Assembly: GCA_038237055.1 (NCBI GenBank)
Contig: JBBRZD010000009.1
Location: forward strand, 1 to 24,773
Direction: 5' to 3'
Source: Dokdonella_A sp038237055
GTDB taxonomy: Bacteria > Pseudomonadota > Gammaproteobacteria > Xanthomonadales > Rhodanobacteraceae
DNA: 24,773 bases
A program made the position numbers and the translations under genes. Below the pieces are notes generated by a model. It was not told the origin of the DNA, searched no databases, and was given only the letters and a program-made list of their open reading frames with translations. The number at the start of each line of letters is the position of its first letter. Position 1 is the first letter of the stretch. Below, one piece after another: positions 16,192 through 23,779 of the stretch.

Positions 16192-16288
16192 CGCGGGTAC
16201 TCCGTATGCGAAAATGCGTGCCCGTTCGGACGGACGCATGGGCTCATTGTGGGGCCATGCGCAACGCTGACAAGTGCTGAAAGATGGC

Positions 16289-16618
16289 ATGAACGACTCA
16301 CCACCGCTGTGCCACCTCGAAGAAATCCCCGATGGCGACGCCATCGCGGCGCGCGTGGATACTTCTACCGGCGGTTTCGAACTGATCGTGCTGCGCCAGG
16401 GCGAGCGCGTGTTTGCGTACCACAACGAGTGCCCGCACGCCGGACGCAATCTGGATTACGCGCCTGGGCGCTTTCTCGTCCGCGACGGGCAATTGACCTG
16501 CGCGGTGCACGGCGCTACGTTCGCCGTAACGTCCGGCGCCTGCCTCGGCGGCCCTTGCCGCAGCGGTCTCGTCGCGATGCCGGTCGAAGTGGTTGAAGGC
16601 AAGGTGCGCCTGCGCTGA
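16289..16618 (+). CDS. Rieske [2Fe-2S] ferredoxin-like protein
   Basis: A 109-residue soluble protein consisting of a single Rieske domain. The cluster ligands are visible: Cys48-Pro-His50 in NECPHAGRNLD and Cys71-Ala-Val-His74 in LTCAVHGATF, giving two Cys and two His. A further pair of cysteines (Cys85, Cys90, in GACLGGPCRSG) is also common in this group. No transmembrane or Tat signal is present, so it is probably a cytoplasmic electron carrier or assembly partner and not a bc1 complex subunit. ATG 16289 was chosen over GTG 16274; both lack a strong Shine-Dalgarno. No oxygenase or reductase gene is adjacent, so its redox partner is unknown. It is flanked by a divergent membrane protein and a convergent secreted protein. 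Confidence 0.88.
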   Translation: MNDSPPLCHLEEIPDGDAIAARVDTSTGGFELIVLRQGERVFAYHNECPHAGRNLDYAPGRFLVRDGQLTCAVHGATFAVTSGACLGGPCRSGLVAMPVEVVEGKVRLR

Positions 16619-16655
16619 ATCGCGTCGTGCACCGATTTGCGGCGCCGGGCGGGAT

Positions 16656-17024
16656 TCAATCCACTTGCACGCGCACGTCCTGGTGCGCGAGCTGACCCGT
16701 ACCGCAGGCAAAATTTGCCGACGTGCCCAGCACCGAACGCGTGCGGATATGCGAACCCGTCACTTCGATCGGCTTGCTCAACACATCGAGCCGATAGCGG
16801 CCAGTATCGGCGGCGGCGACGCCACTGAACGTAAACCCGGCGTGCGCATCAGCCATGCTGAATGCAGATTGCAGGGTTTGCAGATCGACCAGCCGCACAA
16901 CGGCAGTTCGTAGCGGCTTGCCGGCGGCATCGTAGGCTGTGCCCGCTACGCTGCAGGCATCGGTTGCTGCGACGGCGCTGAACGCGGGCGTCCATAGAAT
17001 GAGAATCAAGGCAAAACGCTTCAT
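16656..17024 (-). CDS. Small secreted protein with carboxypeptidase regulatory-like fold
   Basis: A 122-residue protein with a clear signal peptide (MKRFALILILWTPAFSAVAA, cleavage probably near residue 20). The mature part resembles a carboxypeptidase-D-regulatory-like or prealbumin-type beta sandwich: VAGTAYDAAGKPLRTAVVRLVDLQT, then SMADAHAGFTFSGVAAADTGRYRLDVLS, the usual form of such domains in secreted proteins. Two cysteines (24 and 107) could form a disulfide that closes the domain. A strong ribosome binding site (CGGAGG, six bases before the ATG) supports the start at 17024. It is downstream of, and on the same strand as, the SLC13-type permease with a 151-base gap. Function is unknown; the fold assignment is from residue pattern only. 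Confidence 0.7.
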   Translation of the reverse strand: MKRFALILILWTPAFSAVAATDACSVAGTAYDAAGKPLRTAVVRLVDLQTLQSAFSMADAHAGFTFSGVAAADTGRYRLDVLSKPIEVTGSHIRTRSVLGTSANFACGTGQLAHQDVRVQVD

Positions 17025-17175
17025 GACGTGCCTCCGTTGAGCGGCAAGAATGCATCCCTGCGGAGTGGTTTCCCCCAACCATCCTACTCCGTTGTCGGCT
17101 GCACGGCAGGCCTTGCGCTGCGACGATCAGCTGGCGCGACGGATAGACGCGGGCAATGCGTTTCCACGCAGGAAA

Positions 17176-19029
17176 TCAGCTGCGTCCGAACAGAAGATTC
17201 ACGGCGACCAACATCACCGTCAGCATCAACAAGGTCAACGGAATACCGATGCGCATGAAGTCGCGTTGACGGTAACCACCGGGGCCGGCAACGATCATGA
17301 TTACTGGATTTGCACTCGGAATGAGGAACACATTCGATGTCGAGATTGCGACGACGAGCGCGTAGACCGCGGGATTTCCGCCTGAGGCGAGCGCAACGTT
17401 GATTGCCATCGGCACCATCATCACAGCCGCGCCGACGTTCGACACGACCTGCGCGCAAAGCAGCGCGAGAATCGCGATCACCGCCTGCAATCCCCATTGC
17501 GGCCAGCTTCCGAGATACCTCAAAACCTCCTGCGCGATCCATGCGGCGGCGCCGGTCGAATCCATCGCCCAGCCGAGCGGTATCAGACACGCGAGGGTGA
17601 AGATGGTCTTCCAGTTGATCGCGGCGTAGGCCTCATCCATGTTGAGCACGCCGGTCAGCAGCATGCCGACCGCGCCTACCAGCATCGCGATCGACAACTT
17701 GATGTCGGTAAACAGGCCCAGACCCATCGCGAGCGCGAAGAAAATCGCAGCGTGCCAGATCTTGCTCGGGCGTTGTTCGTCCTTGGGATAGTCGGTGACG
17801 ACGACGAAGTCGTGCGACTCGGCCGTTTGCGCGAGGTCGCGCCAGAAACTGTGCAGGACCAGCGTATCGCCGGCGCGCAGCGCAACGGTGCGCACGTCCT
17901 CGCGGAAAACCTGATCGCCGCGATTGACCGCGAGCACCGAGATGCCATGCGTCTTGCGCAGGCGCAGGTCGCCGATCGACTGTTTGATCCAACGCGAGTT
18001 CGGCGGGATCACGGCCTCGGAAATGCCCGCGCGCGTCGGATTGAACAGGTCCGCGAAATTGCGCAGCCGAGTTTGCACCTGGCACAGCTGGGTGTTCGCG
18101 AACTCGTTGACTGCCTCTCGCTTGCCGAGTACGCCTAGCACGCTGCCGACCCAGATCATCTGGTCGGTCGGTGGAGCCAGCCGCGCTTCGCTGCCGGTCT
18201 TGAGCGCAAGAATCAGCGGTGCACCGCGCAGTTGTTCGACTTCGCCGACGCTCATGCCGACCAGCGGGCTGTCGGTGGTGACGACGAGTTCGAGCACGTC
18301 GCCATCGATGCCGTAGGTCTCGGCGAAGTAGGTCTCGGTGCGGCCCGGCGTAACCTTCTGCCGATCTTCCTCTTCGCTCGGCAGCAGCTTGCGGGTGAAC
18401 AGAGCGAAGTAGAGGAGGCCACTCAGCAGCAGTGGAATGCCGATCGGCGCCACCGAGAACAGGCTGAAGGTTTCGATCGTCTGCGCTCCGGGCGGCAGGT
18501 TGCGGTTTGCGCTCGCGATGAGGTCGTTGAGCAGGATCAGCGGCGAGTTGGAGATCATCGTCATGTTGGTGCCGCACAGGATCATGCAGGCCATCGGCAA
18601 TAACAGACGTTTGAGTGGGATGCCGGTGCGAGAGCTGACCCGGCTGACCACCGGCAGGAAGAGTGCGCTCAAGGCCTGGCTCTGTATGACCGATGAGAGC
18701 GATCCGGCCATTGCGTTGATCAGCAGCGATACGCGCGTCTCGACGCCTCCGGCGAGCCGCAGGATGAACGATGCCGCCTTGCTCAAGACGCCGGTGCGAT
18801 CGAGGCCGGCGCCCATGATCATCACTGCGATCAGCGAGATCACCGCGTTGCCGGCGAAACCTTCGAACAATTGCTCGACCGGTATCAGGCGCGTGATGCC
18901 GATCACCACGATCACCAACAGGGCGATGAGGTCGGCGCGGATCCATTCGAGCACCAGCATCAGCACCGTGAACGCGAGCAACGCGAACACGAGCGCCATG
19001 TTGGTGGTGAGGGTCAGGCCGGCATCCAT
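17176..19029 (-). CDS. SLC13/DASS-type permease with two TrkA-C (RCK_C) domains
   Basis: A 617-residue inner-membrane transporter, probably for a divalent anion such as sulfate or a dicarboxylate. The membrane part is split into an N-terminal bundle (about 10-215) with GAGLDRTGVLSKAA and the conserved CGTNMTMISNSPLILLND (helix break and substrate-site-like Asn/Ser/Thr run), and a C-terminal bundle (about 405-613) with VVSNVGAAVMMVPMAI and LIPSANPVIMIV, the second SNT-like site. Between them are two TrkA-C domains (about 236-307 and 325-400, for example SPLVGMSVGEVEQLRGAPLILAL and RAGDTLVLHSFWRDL), which bind ligands and gate transport. This architecture is common in YfbS-like proteins. The start ATG 19029 has a weak ribosome binding site; ATG 18999 is a possible alternative. 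It lies 42 bases after trmB, probably in the same transcript. Confidence 0.88.
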   Translation of the reverse strand: MDAGLTLTTNMALVFALLAFTVLMLVLEWIRADLIALLVIVVIGITRLIPVEQLFEGFAGNAVISLIAVMIMGAGLDRTGVLSKAASFILRLAGGVETRVSLLINAMAGSLSSVIQSQALSALFLPVVSRVSSRTGIPLKRLLLPMACMILCGTNMTMISNSPLILLNDLIASANRNLPPGAQTIETFSLFSVAPIGIPLLLSGLLYFALFTRKLLPSEEEDRQKVTPGRTETYFAETYGIDGDVLELVVTTDSPLVGMSVGEVEQLRGAPLILALKTGSEARLAPPTDQMIWVGSVLGVLGKREAVNEFANTQLCQVQTRLRNFADLFNPTRAGISEAVIPPNSRWIKQSIGDLRLRKTHGISVLAVNRGDQVFREDVRTVALRAGDTLVLHSFWRDLAQTAESHDFVVVTDYPKDEQRPSKIWHAAIFFALAMGLGLFTDIKLSIAMLVGAVGMLLTGVLNMDEAYAAINWKTIFTLACLIPLGWAMDSTGAAAWIAQEVLRYLGSWPQWGLQAVIAILALLCAQVVSNVGAAVMMVPMAINVALASGGNPAVYALVVAISTSNVFLIPSANPVIMIVAGPGGYRQRDFMRIGIPLTLLMLTVMLVAVNLLFGRS

Positions 19030-19071
19030 TCGGGGTGATTTCTTCTTTTTGTCCGGGCGCGTCAGCCGCTC

Positions 19072-19761
19072 TCAGACTCGTTCATGGACGAAGTCCCAGA
19101 CGCCGTGACCGAGTCGTAATCCACGGCGCTCGAAATGGGTCTCGGTTCGCCAAGGAGGCCGCACGTTTGAAGCCGCGTGATGTGGGTCCGCGCGCCATGC
19201 CGGGGCTCCTTCGAGCACGCTGTGCATATGCTCGGCATAGTCGGCCCAGTCGGTCGCCAAATGCAAGCGACCGCCGGACGCCACGCGCGAGGCGAGCAAG
19301 TCGAGAAACTCCGGCTGGATCAGGCGCCGCTTGTTGTGACGCTTTTTGTGCCAGGGATCCGGGAAATAGATGCGAACCTCCGCGAGCGCCCCCTCGGCAA
19401 TCTCATTTGCGAGCACCTCGACGGCATCATGGTTATACAGGCGCACGTTGCCGACGTTGGCATCGGCGAGCCCATTCATCAGACGGCCGACGCCGGGACG
19501 GTGCACCTCGACGCCGACAAAATCGCGCATCGATTCTGCCTGCGCCGAATGCAGCAGCTGACCACCGTTGCCGAAGCCGATCTCGAGAACCAGCGGTACA
19601 CGCCGTCCAAACGCAGCGGCGAAGTCGCGCGGCGTTCCGGCATAGTCGAGGCCGTAACGCGACCAGTGCTGCTCGAACGCGCGCTGCTGGGCAGGCGTCA
19701 AGCGGCCCTGGCGCAGCACGAAACTGCGGATATGGCGTTGCTGACTATCGTCATCATCCAT
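19072..19761 (-). CDS. trmB: tRNA (guanine-N7)-methyltransferase
   Basis: TrmB makes 7-methylguanosine at position 46 in the variable loop of many tRNAs, using S-adenosylmethionine. The 229-residue protein has the class I methyltransferase fold with the family motifs: the SAM-binding LEIGFGNGGQLLHSA (59-73), FVGVEVHRPGVGRLM (81-95), the strongly conserved IYFPDPWHKKRHNKRRLIQPEFL (131-153), and TDWADYAEHM (170-179), which contains residues for catalysis and tRNA binding. Length is normal. The start at 19761 has a purine-rich stretch upstream at long spacing, so the exact start is not certain. It follows thiG by 81 bases and precedes the SLC13 permease by 42 bases; thiS-thiG-trmB is a familiar order in Xanthomonadales. 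Confidence 0.96.
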   Translation of the reverse strand: MDDDDSQQRHIRSFVLRQGRLTPAQQRAFEQHWSRYGLDYAGTPRDFAAAFGRRVPLVLEIGFGNGGQLLHSAQAESMRDFVGVEVHRPGVGRLMNGLADANVGNVRLYNHDAVEVLANEIAEGALAEVRIYFPDPWHKKRHNKRRLIQPEFLDLLASRVASGGRLHLATDWADYAEHMHSVLEGAPAWRADPHHAASNVRPPWRTETHFERRGLRLGHGVWDFVHERV

Positions 19762-19823
19762 ACGGATGGCAATACCCTCTCTTCGTGAGAAATGCGGCCA
19801 CGGATGGCCGCTTCCTGACTCTC

Positions 19824-19841
19824 GCGATCGACGACGATCGC
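19824..19841 (-). repeat. Perfect 7-bp hairpin directly after the thiG stop codon
   Basis: Arms GCGATCG (19824-19830) and CGATCGC (19835-19841) close on a 4-base loop. On the minus strand the hairpin starts one base after the thiG TAG. No T-tract follows, so it is probably an intercistronic mRNA structure between thiG and trmB rather than a strong terminator. Confidence 0.5.
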
Positions 19842-19842
19842 A

Positions 19843-20652
19843 CTAGATCAGCCCGTCAATCGGACTCGATGCCGAGGCGTAGCGCTTGCGCGGAATGCGA
19901 CCCGCACGGAACGCGGCACGACCTGCTTCGACGGCGAGTTTCATCGCGTGCGCCATCAGTATCGGATCCTTTGCGCCGGCAATCGCGGTGTTCATGAGCA
20001 CGCCATCGCAGCCGAGCTCCATCGCGATTGCGGCGTCCGATGCGGTACCGACACCTGCGTCGACGATGATCGGCACCTTTGCGTTCTCGATGATTTCGAG
20101 CAAGTTGTACCGATTCTGGATGCCGAGGCCGGAACCGATGGGTGCAGCCAGCGGCATCACGGCGACACAACCGATCTCCTCCAAGCGCTTGGCCAGGATC
20201 GGATCATCCGAGGTGTACACCATGACCTCGAAACCTTCCTTCACCAGGATCTCTGCAGCGGCGAGTGTCGCGACGACATCGGGGAAAAGGGTTTTTTGGT
20301 CGCCCAGTACTTCGAGCTTGACCAGGGTATGGCCATCGAGCAGTTCGCGCGCGAGACGGCAGGTTCGCACCGCATCTTCGGCCGTGTAGCAACCCGCTGT
20401 GTTGGGCAGGATGGTGTAGCGATTCGGCGGCAGCACGTCGAGCAGGTTCGGCTCACCCGGATTCTGGCCGATGTTCGTGCGACGGATCGCAACCGTAACA
20501 ATCTCGGCGCCTGCGGCCGCGGTCGCGCGCTGCGTCTCGTCGAGATCGCGGAACTTTCCGGTGCCGGTCAGCAGGCGCGATCGATAAGTCTTGCCCGCGA
20601 TGACGAGCGAATCGGTGATGGTGTGGATCTGAGCTGTGGCAAGTGCGTTCAT
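19843..20652 (-). CDS. thiG: Thiazole synthase
   Basis: ThiG builds the thiazole ring of thiamine from deoxyxylulose 5-phosphate, dehydroglycine (or iminoacetate) and sulfur carried on ThiS thiocarboxylate. The 269-residue protein is a (beta/alpha)8 barrel. Lys112 in LVKLEVLGDQKTLFPD forms the Schiff base with the sugar. Other conserved stretches are SRLLTGTGKF (25-34), TVAIRRTN (53-60), LPNTAGCYTAEDAVR (82-96), PLAAPIGSGLGIQN (167-180), VPIIVDAGVGTASDAA (193-208), and the phosphate-binding GVLMNTAIAGAKDPILMA (217-234). Length agrees with the family. It follows thiS on the same strand after a 150-base gap that contains a hairpin. The ATG at 20652 has only a weak GAG upstream. Confidence 0.97.
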   Translation of the reverse strand: MNALATAQIHTITDSLVIAGKTYRSRLLTGTGKFRDLDETQRATAAAGAEIVTVAIRRTNIGQNPGEPNLLDVLPPNRYTILPNTAGCYTAEDAVRTCRLARELLDGHTLVKLEVLGDQKTLFPDVVATLAAAEILVKEGFEVMVYTSDDPILAKRLEEIGCVAVMPLAAPIGSGLGIQNRYNLLEIIENAKVPIIVDAGVGTASDAAIAMELGCDGVLMNTAIAGAKDPILMAHAMKLAVEAGRAAFRAGRIPRKRYASASSPIDGLI

Positions 20653-20777
20653 GGGGTCTCGTTGCTTTCAAGGGCGTGTTGCAGTCACAAAACTGATTGG
20701 ATGAGCGTTTCGCCTGCGCATTGTTCGCTTGAGGGGTAGTTGCATAACGGCAAGCCGATAGTCGACGCGTGATGCAC

Positions 20778-20802
20778 AACGACGTTGCGCCACTGCGTCG
20801 TT
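20778..20802 (-). repeat. Hairpin directly after the thiS stop codon
   Basis: Arms AACGACG (20778-20784) and CGTCGTT (20796-20802) are complementary with an 11-base loop. On the minus strand the hairpin begins immediately after the thiS TGA, within the 150-base thiS-thiG gap. It could attenuate transcription into thiG or protect thiS mRNA. It lacks a T-tract. Confidence 0.45.
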
Positions 20803-21003
20803 TCAGCCTCCTCCAATGGCGTGGACGATTTCTATCTGGTCTCCGGCCGCGAGTTCGCGCCCGTCATAGCTGCTGCGGGGCACAATTTCGCGATTGACCT
20901 CGACCGCGACGCGACGTCCGCCAAACCCTGCCTGATCGAGCAGGTGGGCCAAAGTCGTTGGCGCTGCGATCTCGCGTTCATGGCCGTTGAGAACGATCTT
21001 CAT
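20803..21003 (-). CDS. thiS: Sulfur carrier protein ThiS
   Basis: A 66-residue ubiquitin-like protein whose C-terminal Gly is adenylated and converted to a thiocarboxylate that gives sulfur to ThiG. The sequence begins MKIVLNGHEREIAAPTTLAHLL, has the core VAVEVNREIVPRSSYDGREL, and ends in IEIVHAIGGG, with the terminal Gly-Gly that defines the family. Length is normal. It is first of the thiS-thiG-trmB group. No TPP riboswitch-like pattern (CTGAGA with a matching second motif) is visible upstream. The bases before the ATG include TAGAAT, a -10-like hexamer, only six bases from the start, followed by GGTGGG at zero spacing. Confidence 0.95.
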   Translation of the reverse strand: MKIVLNGHEREIAAPTTLAHLLDQAGFGGRRVAVEVNREIVPRSSYDGRELAAGDQIEIVHAIGGG

Positions 21004-21009
21004 CCCACC

Positions 21010-21015
21010 ATTCTA
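21010..21015 (-). promoter_or_regulatory. Candidate -10 element for thiS
   Basis: The minus strand reads TAGAAT (5 of 6 to TATAAT) ending six bases before the thiS ATG; a TGGACT hexamer 15 bases upstream is a weak -35. If real, transcription would start at or within a base of the ATG. Evidence is sequence resemblance only. Confidence 0.25.
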
Positions 21016-21050
21016 AACGCCCAAGAGCAAAGTCCACGCCCCGCATTGCG

Positions 21051-21206
21051 CCCCGCAGGGATGCGGGAAGTGTCCGCGGGCGTCAGGAACGCCAGCGGAC
21101 CGCCCCGCAGGGATGCGGGAAGTGTCCGCGGGCGTCAGGAACGCCAGCGGAGCGACCCGCAGGGATGCGGGAAGTGTTCGCGGGCGTCGGGAGCGCCAGC
21201 GGACAA
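21051..21206. repeat. Three tandem 52-bp repeats, each with two hairpins
   Basis: Three adjacent copies (21051-21102, 21103-21154, 21155-21206) have an exact 52-bp period; the first two are nearly identical and the third differs at several positions. Each has a small hairpin (CCCGCA, loop GGGA, TGCGGG) and a larger one in which GTCCGC pairs with GCGGAC and an inner GGCGT with ACGCC around a CAGGA loop. The third copy keeps the inner stem with changes. The array lies between the FecR/DUF6600 gene terminator and thiS. It looks like a REP-type or other non-coding mobile repeat; translations in any frame are low complexity and probably spurious. Confidence 0.85.
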
Positions 21207-21228
21207 CATACCGGCCATCCATGGCCAT

Positions 21229-21257
21229 AAAAAAGACGCCGCGCGGTGCGCGGCGTC
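21229..21257 (-). terminator. Intrinsic terminator of the FecR/DUF6600 gene
   Basis: On the minus strand a perfect 10-bp GC-rich stem (arms GACGCCGCGC and GCGCGGCGTC, 3-base loop) is followed by six T residues (plus-strand A at 21229-21234). It starts 33 bases after the stop of the large secreted protein. This is the clearest Rho-independent terminator in the window and separates that gene from thiS. Confidence 0.92.
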
Positions 21258-21289
21258 TGTTCAATCAGGCTTTCGTTACTCGGGCCTGT

Positions 21290-23779
21290 TCAACGGTGAC
21301 CCTTGTCCTCATCATCTTTCTTCTTGCGATCATCCGGCTGACCACGCGGTTCGGCCTGCGGCTGTGCCTGGCGCATTTCGCGCTGTGGCATCGCACGCAC
21401 CGCGGGCTGTTGCTGTGGCTGCGGTGGCGTAGAGCGCTGCTGCGGCGCTTCGCGGACTTGGGGCTGCGGCTGCGCCTGTGGCGTATAGCGCTGCTGGGGC
21501 GCTTGACGCATCTCCCGTTGCGGCGCTTCGCGAGCTTGGGGCTGCTGCTGCGCCGGTGGCGTATAGCGCTGCTGGGGCGCTTGACGCATCTCTCGCTGCG
21601 GCGCTTCGCGAACTTGCGGCTGTTGCTGCTGCGCCGGTGGCATATAGCGCGGCTGGGGTGCTTGACGCATCTCCCGTTGCGGCGCTTCGCGAACTTGCGG
21701 CTGTTGCTGCTGCGTCGGGGGCGCATAGCGCTGCTGCGGCGACTGACGCATTTCGCGCTGCGCGGCAGGATTTTCATTCTGCGTAGCTGGCGCTGAGCGC
21801 GTCTGCGGCGTTTGACGCTCGAATGTGCGCGCGGCACCCTGCCTGCCGGCATCGTTGCCGCGCGGATCCTGGGTATCGGTACGCGGCATCGTTTGCGAGC
21901 GCTGGGCTGGTTGCGTCGTGTTACCGCGCATGGTCGCCGCATTGCCGCTTCCCGGCGACGTTGTATCCACCTGGCCACCACGATGCGGAGCAAAACGCGC
22001 CGACGGCAGCGCGCTGCTGTCCGTTGCCGCGGGCTGGCCACGGATTGCCTGATCGCGCGGAGTCGCCATCGTGTTGGGCGAATTGCCCGTCGCACGGTTG
22101 CCATTCACGGGTGCGCCGCGCGCAGGTACCGCACGTTGGCCGGCAGCGTCGGCACGATTGGCCGCTGCGCTGTGCATCGGCAACGGTTGCGGTTGTGCCG
22201 CGCCGCGACCAAGGACCTGGACGCGTGCAGCGGAATCGCGCGATTGCGCCTGCACGCCGCCACGGCTGCTTGCTGCCGCCGGGCGCAACTCAGCCCTCGC
22301 CAGCGGCTGCGCACCATTGCGCTCAATCGCCTGCATGCGCGACGCAATCGGCAATGCGGCCGCCGGGGGCGCCGTGCGCGCGACTACGCGACGATCAAGC
22401 GTGGCCGCAGGAGCAGCCCGCCCGCCAGCGGCGCTATTGGCAACGAAACTTGCCCGCGTAGGTGCGATGCTCAAGCGGCTGGCGACCTGTGTGTTGCGCA
22501 GCAGGTTCTCGTTTACCTGCACGCGCGCACCACCAACTGCCCGCGAACCGATGAAGGTTTCGCGCGAAACCGCCGTGATCGCTCTTGCGTCGCCTCGGTA
22601 CGCGTAGTCCACGTTCGTGATGGGGCGTCCGCTCGAGTAATTGTTGTAGACGTTGGTGATGTTGATGTTGGTGACGCTTGAATTGCGCACATTGATGTTG
22701 GTGAAATAATCGCGCGACGTGCTGTACCACGGCACATAGACGTCACGCGGGCCCAGTGGGAACCAGCCGACTGGGCCGCCGCCACCGATCGACACGCCCC
22801 AGCCGTTGCCGCCAGCGAATCCGACAAGCGCTGGCGCGTAGACCGAGCCCCAGCGACGACGCTCGCCCGGGCACCAGCCCCAACGGTTGTCGACATAGGC
22901 CCAGCGACCGTAATGGAACGGCGCAAAGCCCCAAGCGGCCGCGTCGACCCAGGTCCAGCCCCATGGATCGATCCACGACCAGTGACCGGAACGATACGGC
23001 GCCCAGTCGTCTGCAACGGTAGTTGGGTACCAGACATGGCCGTATTCGGGCACATCGCTCCACGAGCCGTTGTCGTCCAGATCGGCGTAGCCAATCATGT
23101 CTTCGGAGACGTAGGCGCTTGAGACCGAGTGTTCATAGCGCCGGTTGCGTGAATCGCACCAGCGGTCGAATTCGTCCGCTCGCGGCAAGTCGAGTACTTC
23201 ATAGTCGCGCAGGGCCGAATCGTTGAAGCGATAGGAGTTGCCAGCGCGGACGCTGTAACTGGCATTGTTCTCGCCGTAGGCATCGCCGGCGCCGTCAAAT
23301 ACGGTCACCATGGTCGAGCCGCCTTGCGGCGCCACGTCGACGCGGTAGTTGCCCGGCTGGTTCACGACGAACGCGAGCGTGGGTGTATCGATTTCCACGC
23401 TTTGTCCATTGCCGAGGCCGCGTACATGCAAGTTCATTACGCCGTCGGTGAGTTCGATCTGCGCGGCGTTGTCCGCGAGATTGAGCAGGTTGAACGTTGT
23501 GTGCCCATCGAGACGGATATTGGCGGCGCCAATTTCCAGCTCGACGCGCGAGTTGGCGTCGGTGTACACCTTGTCGCCCGTGCTGAGCGGGCGATTCAAT
23601 GACGCTTGCGACCATTGATCGTCACCGGAGGGCTGAAAGCTCACATCGCCCTGCAGGTAGCTGACGCGTGCAACGCGGTCGGGCGGATCAGCCATGGCAT
23701 TGCCGGCGACCGCACCTAGCACGAAGACCAACGCTGCAGCACACAAGCCGCGAGAGTTGGACAGACGCTTTATGTACAT
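21290..23779 (-). CDS. Secreted FecR-domain/DUF6600-type protein with Gln/Pro/Arg repeat tail
   Basis: An 829-residue exported protein of unknown function. A signal peptide (about 1-30, ending GNAMA) is followed by a FecR-like beta-rich domain (about 35-185; RVARVSYLQGDVSFQP, STGDKVYTDANSRVELEIG, and a SVRAGNSYRF element). Residues about 230-350 are rich in Trp, Tyr and Gly (VWYPTTVADDWAPYRSGHWSW, WVDAAAWGFAPFHYGRWAYV, NRWGWCPG), the pattern of DUF6600-type domains. An Asn-rich piece (359-382) follows. From about 430 on the chain is low complexity (Ala, Arg, Gln, Pro); residues 674-779 form four tandem repeats of 26-27 residues beginning QREMRQ, with degenerate copies after. It ends in a charged tail (DDRKKKDDEDKGHR). 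AGGAG eight bases upstream supports the start at 23779. No TonB receptor or sigma factor is adjacent, so the FecR domain is unlikely to work as in FecR signalling. Confidence 0.88.
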   Translation of the reverse strand: MYIKRLSNSRGLCAAALVFVLGAVAGNAMADPPDRVARVSYLQGDVSFQPSGDDQWSQASLNRPLSTGDKVYTDANSRVELEIGAANIRLDGHTTFNLLNLADNAAQIELTDGVMNLHVRGLGNGQSVEIDTPTLAFVVNQPGNYRVDVAPQGGSTMVTVFDGAGDAYGENNASYSVRAGNSYRFNDSALRDYEVLDLPRADEFDRWCDSRNRRYEHSVSSAYVSEDMIGYADLDDNGSWSDVPEYGHVWYPTTVADDWAPYRSGHWSWIDPWGWTWVDAAAWGFAPFHYGRWAYVDNRWGWCPGERRRWGSVYAPALVGFAGGNGWGVSIGGGGPVGWFPLGPRDVYVPWYSTSRDYFTNINVRNSSVTNINITNVYNNYSSGRPITNVDYAYRGDARAITAVSRETFIGSRAVGGARVQVNENLLRNTQVASRLSIAPTRASFVANSAAGGRAAPAATLDRRVVARTAPPAAALPIASRMQAIERNGAQPLARAELRPAAASSRGGVQAQSRDSAARVQVLGRGAAQPQPLPMHSAAANRADAAGQRAVPARGAPVNGNRATGNSPNTMATPRDQAIRGQPAATDSSALPSARFAPHRGGQVDTTSPGSGNAATMRGNTTQPAQRSQTMPRTDTQDPRGNDAGRQGAARTFERQTPQTRSAPATQNENPAAQREMRQSPQQRYAPPTQQQQPQVREAPQREMRQAPQPRYMPPAQQQQPQVREAPQREMRQAPQQRYTPPAQQQPQAREAPQREMRQAPQQRYTPQAQPQPQVREAPQQRSTPPQPQQQPAVRAMPQREMRQAQPQAEPRGQPDDRKKKDDEDKGHR
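21386..21760 (-). repeat. In-frame tandem repeats in the C-terminal tail of the FecR/DUF6600 protein
   Basis: Four units of 81, 81, 78 and 78 bases encode residues 674-700, 701-727, 728-753 and 754-779, each beginning QREMRQ and ending in REAP. A shortened fifth unit encodes 780-798. Unit lengths are multiples of three, so copy number can change without breaking the frame. Confidence 0.88.

Noticed and set aside
17633..18946. Minus-strand open frame of 437 residues
   Set aside because: A shifted frame inside the SLC13-type permease; composition is Arg/Asp/Ala-rich without membrane segments.
21051..21206. CRISPR array
   Set aside because: The 52-bp units are directly adjacent with no variable spacers and there are no cas genes nearby.
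20653..21289. TPP riboswitch upstream of the thi genes
   Set aside because: I found no CTGAGA-type core motif with the matching second conserved motif on the minus strand upstream of thiS or thiG.
20785..21432. Plus-strand open frame across thiS and the 52-bp repeats
   Set aside because: Antisense to thiS and to the intrinsic terminator. The repetitive peptide is a translation of the 52-bp units.
21113..21796. Plus-strand open frame with repeated Leu/Arg-rich segments
   Set aside because: It is the antisense reading of the Gln/Pro/Arg repeats of the FecR/DUF6600 protein and of the 52-bp repeats, so the periodicity is inherited.
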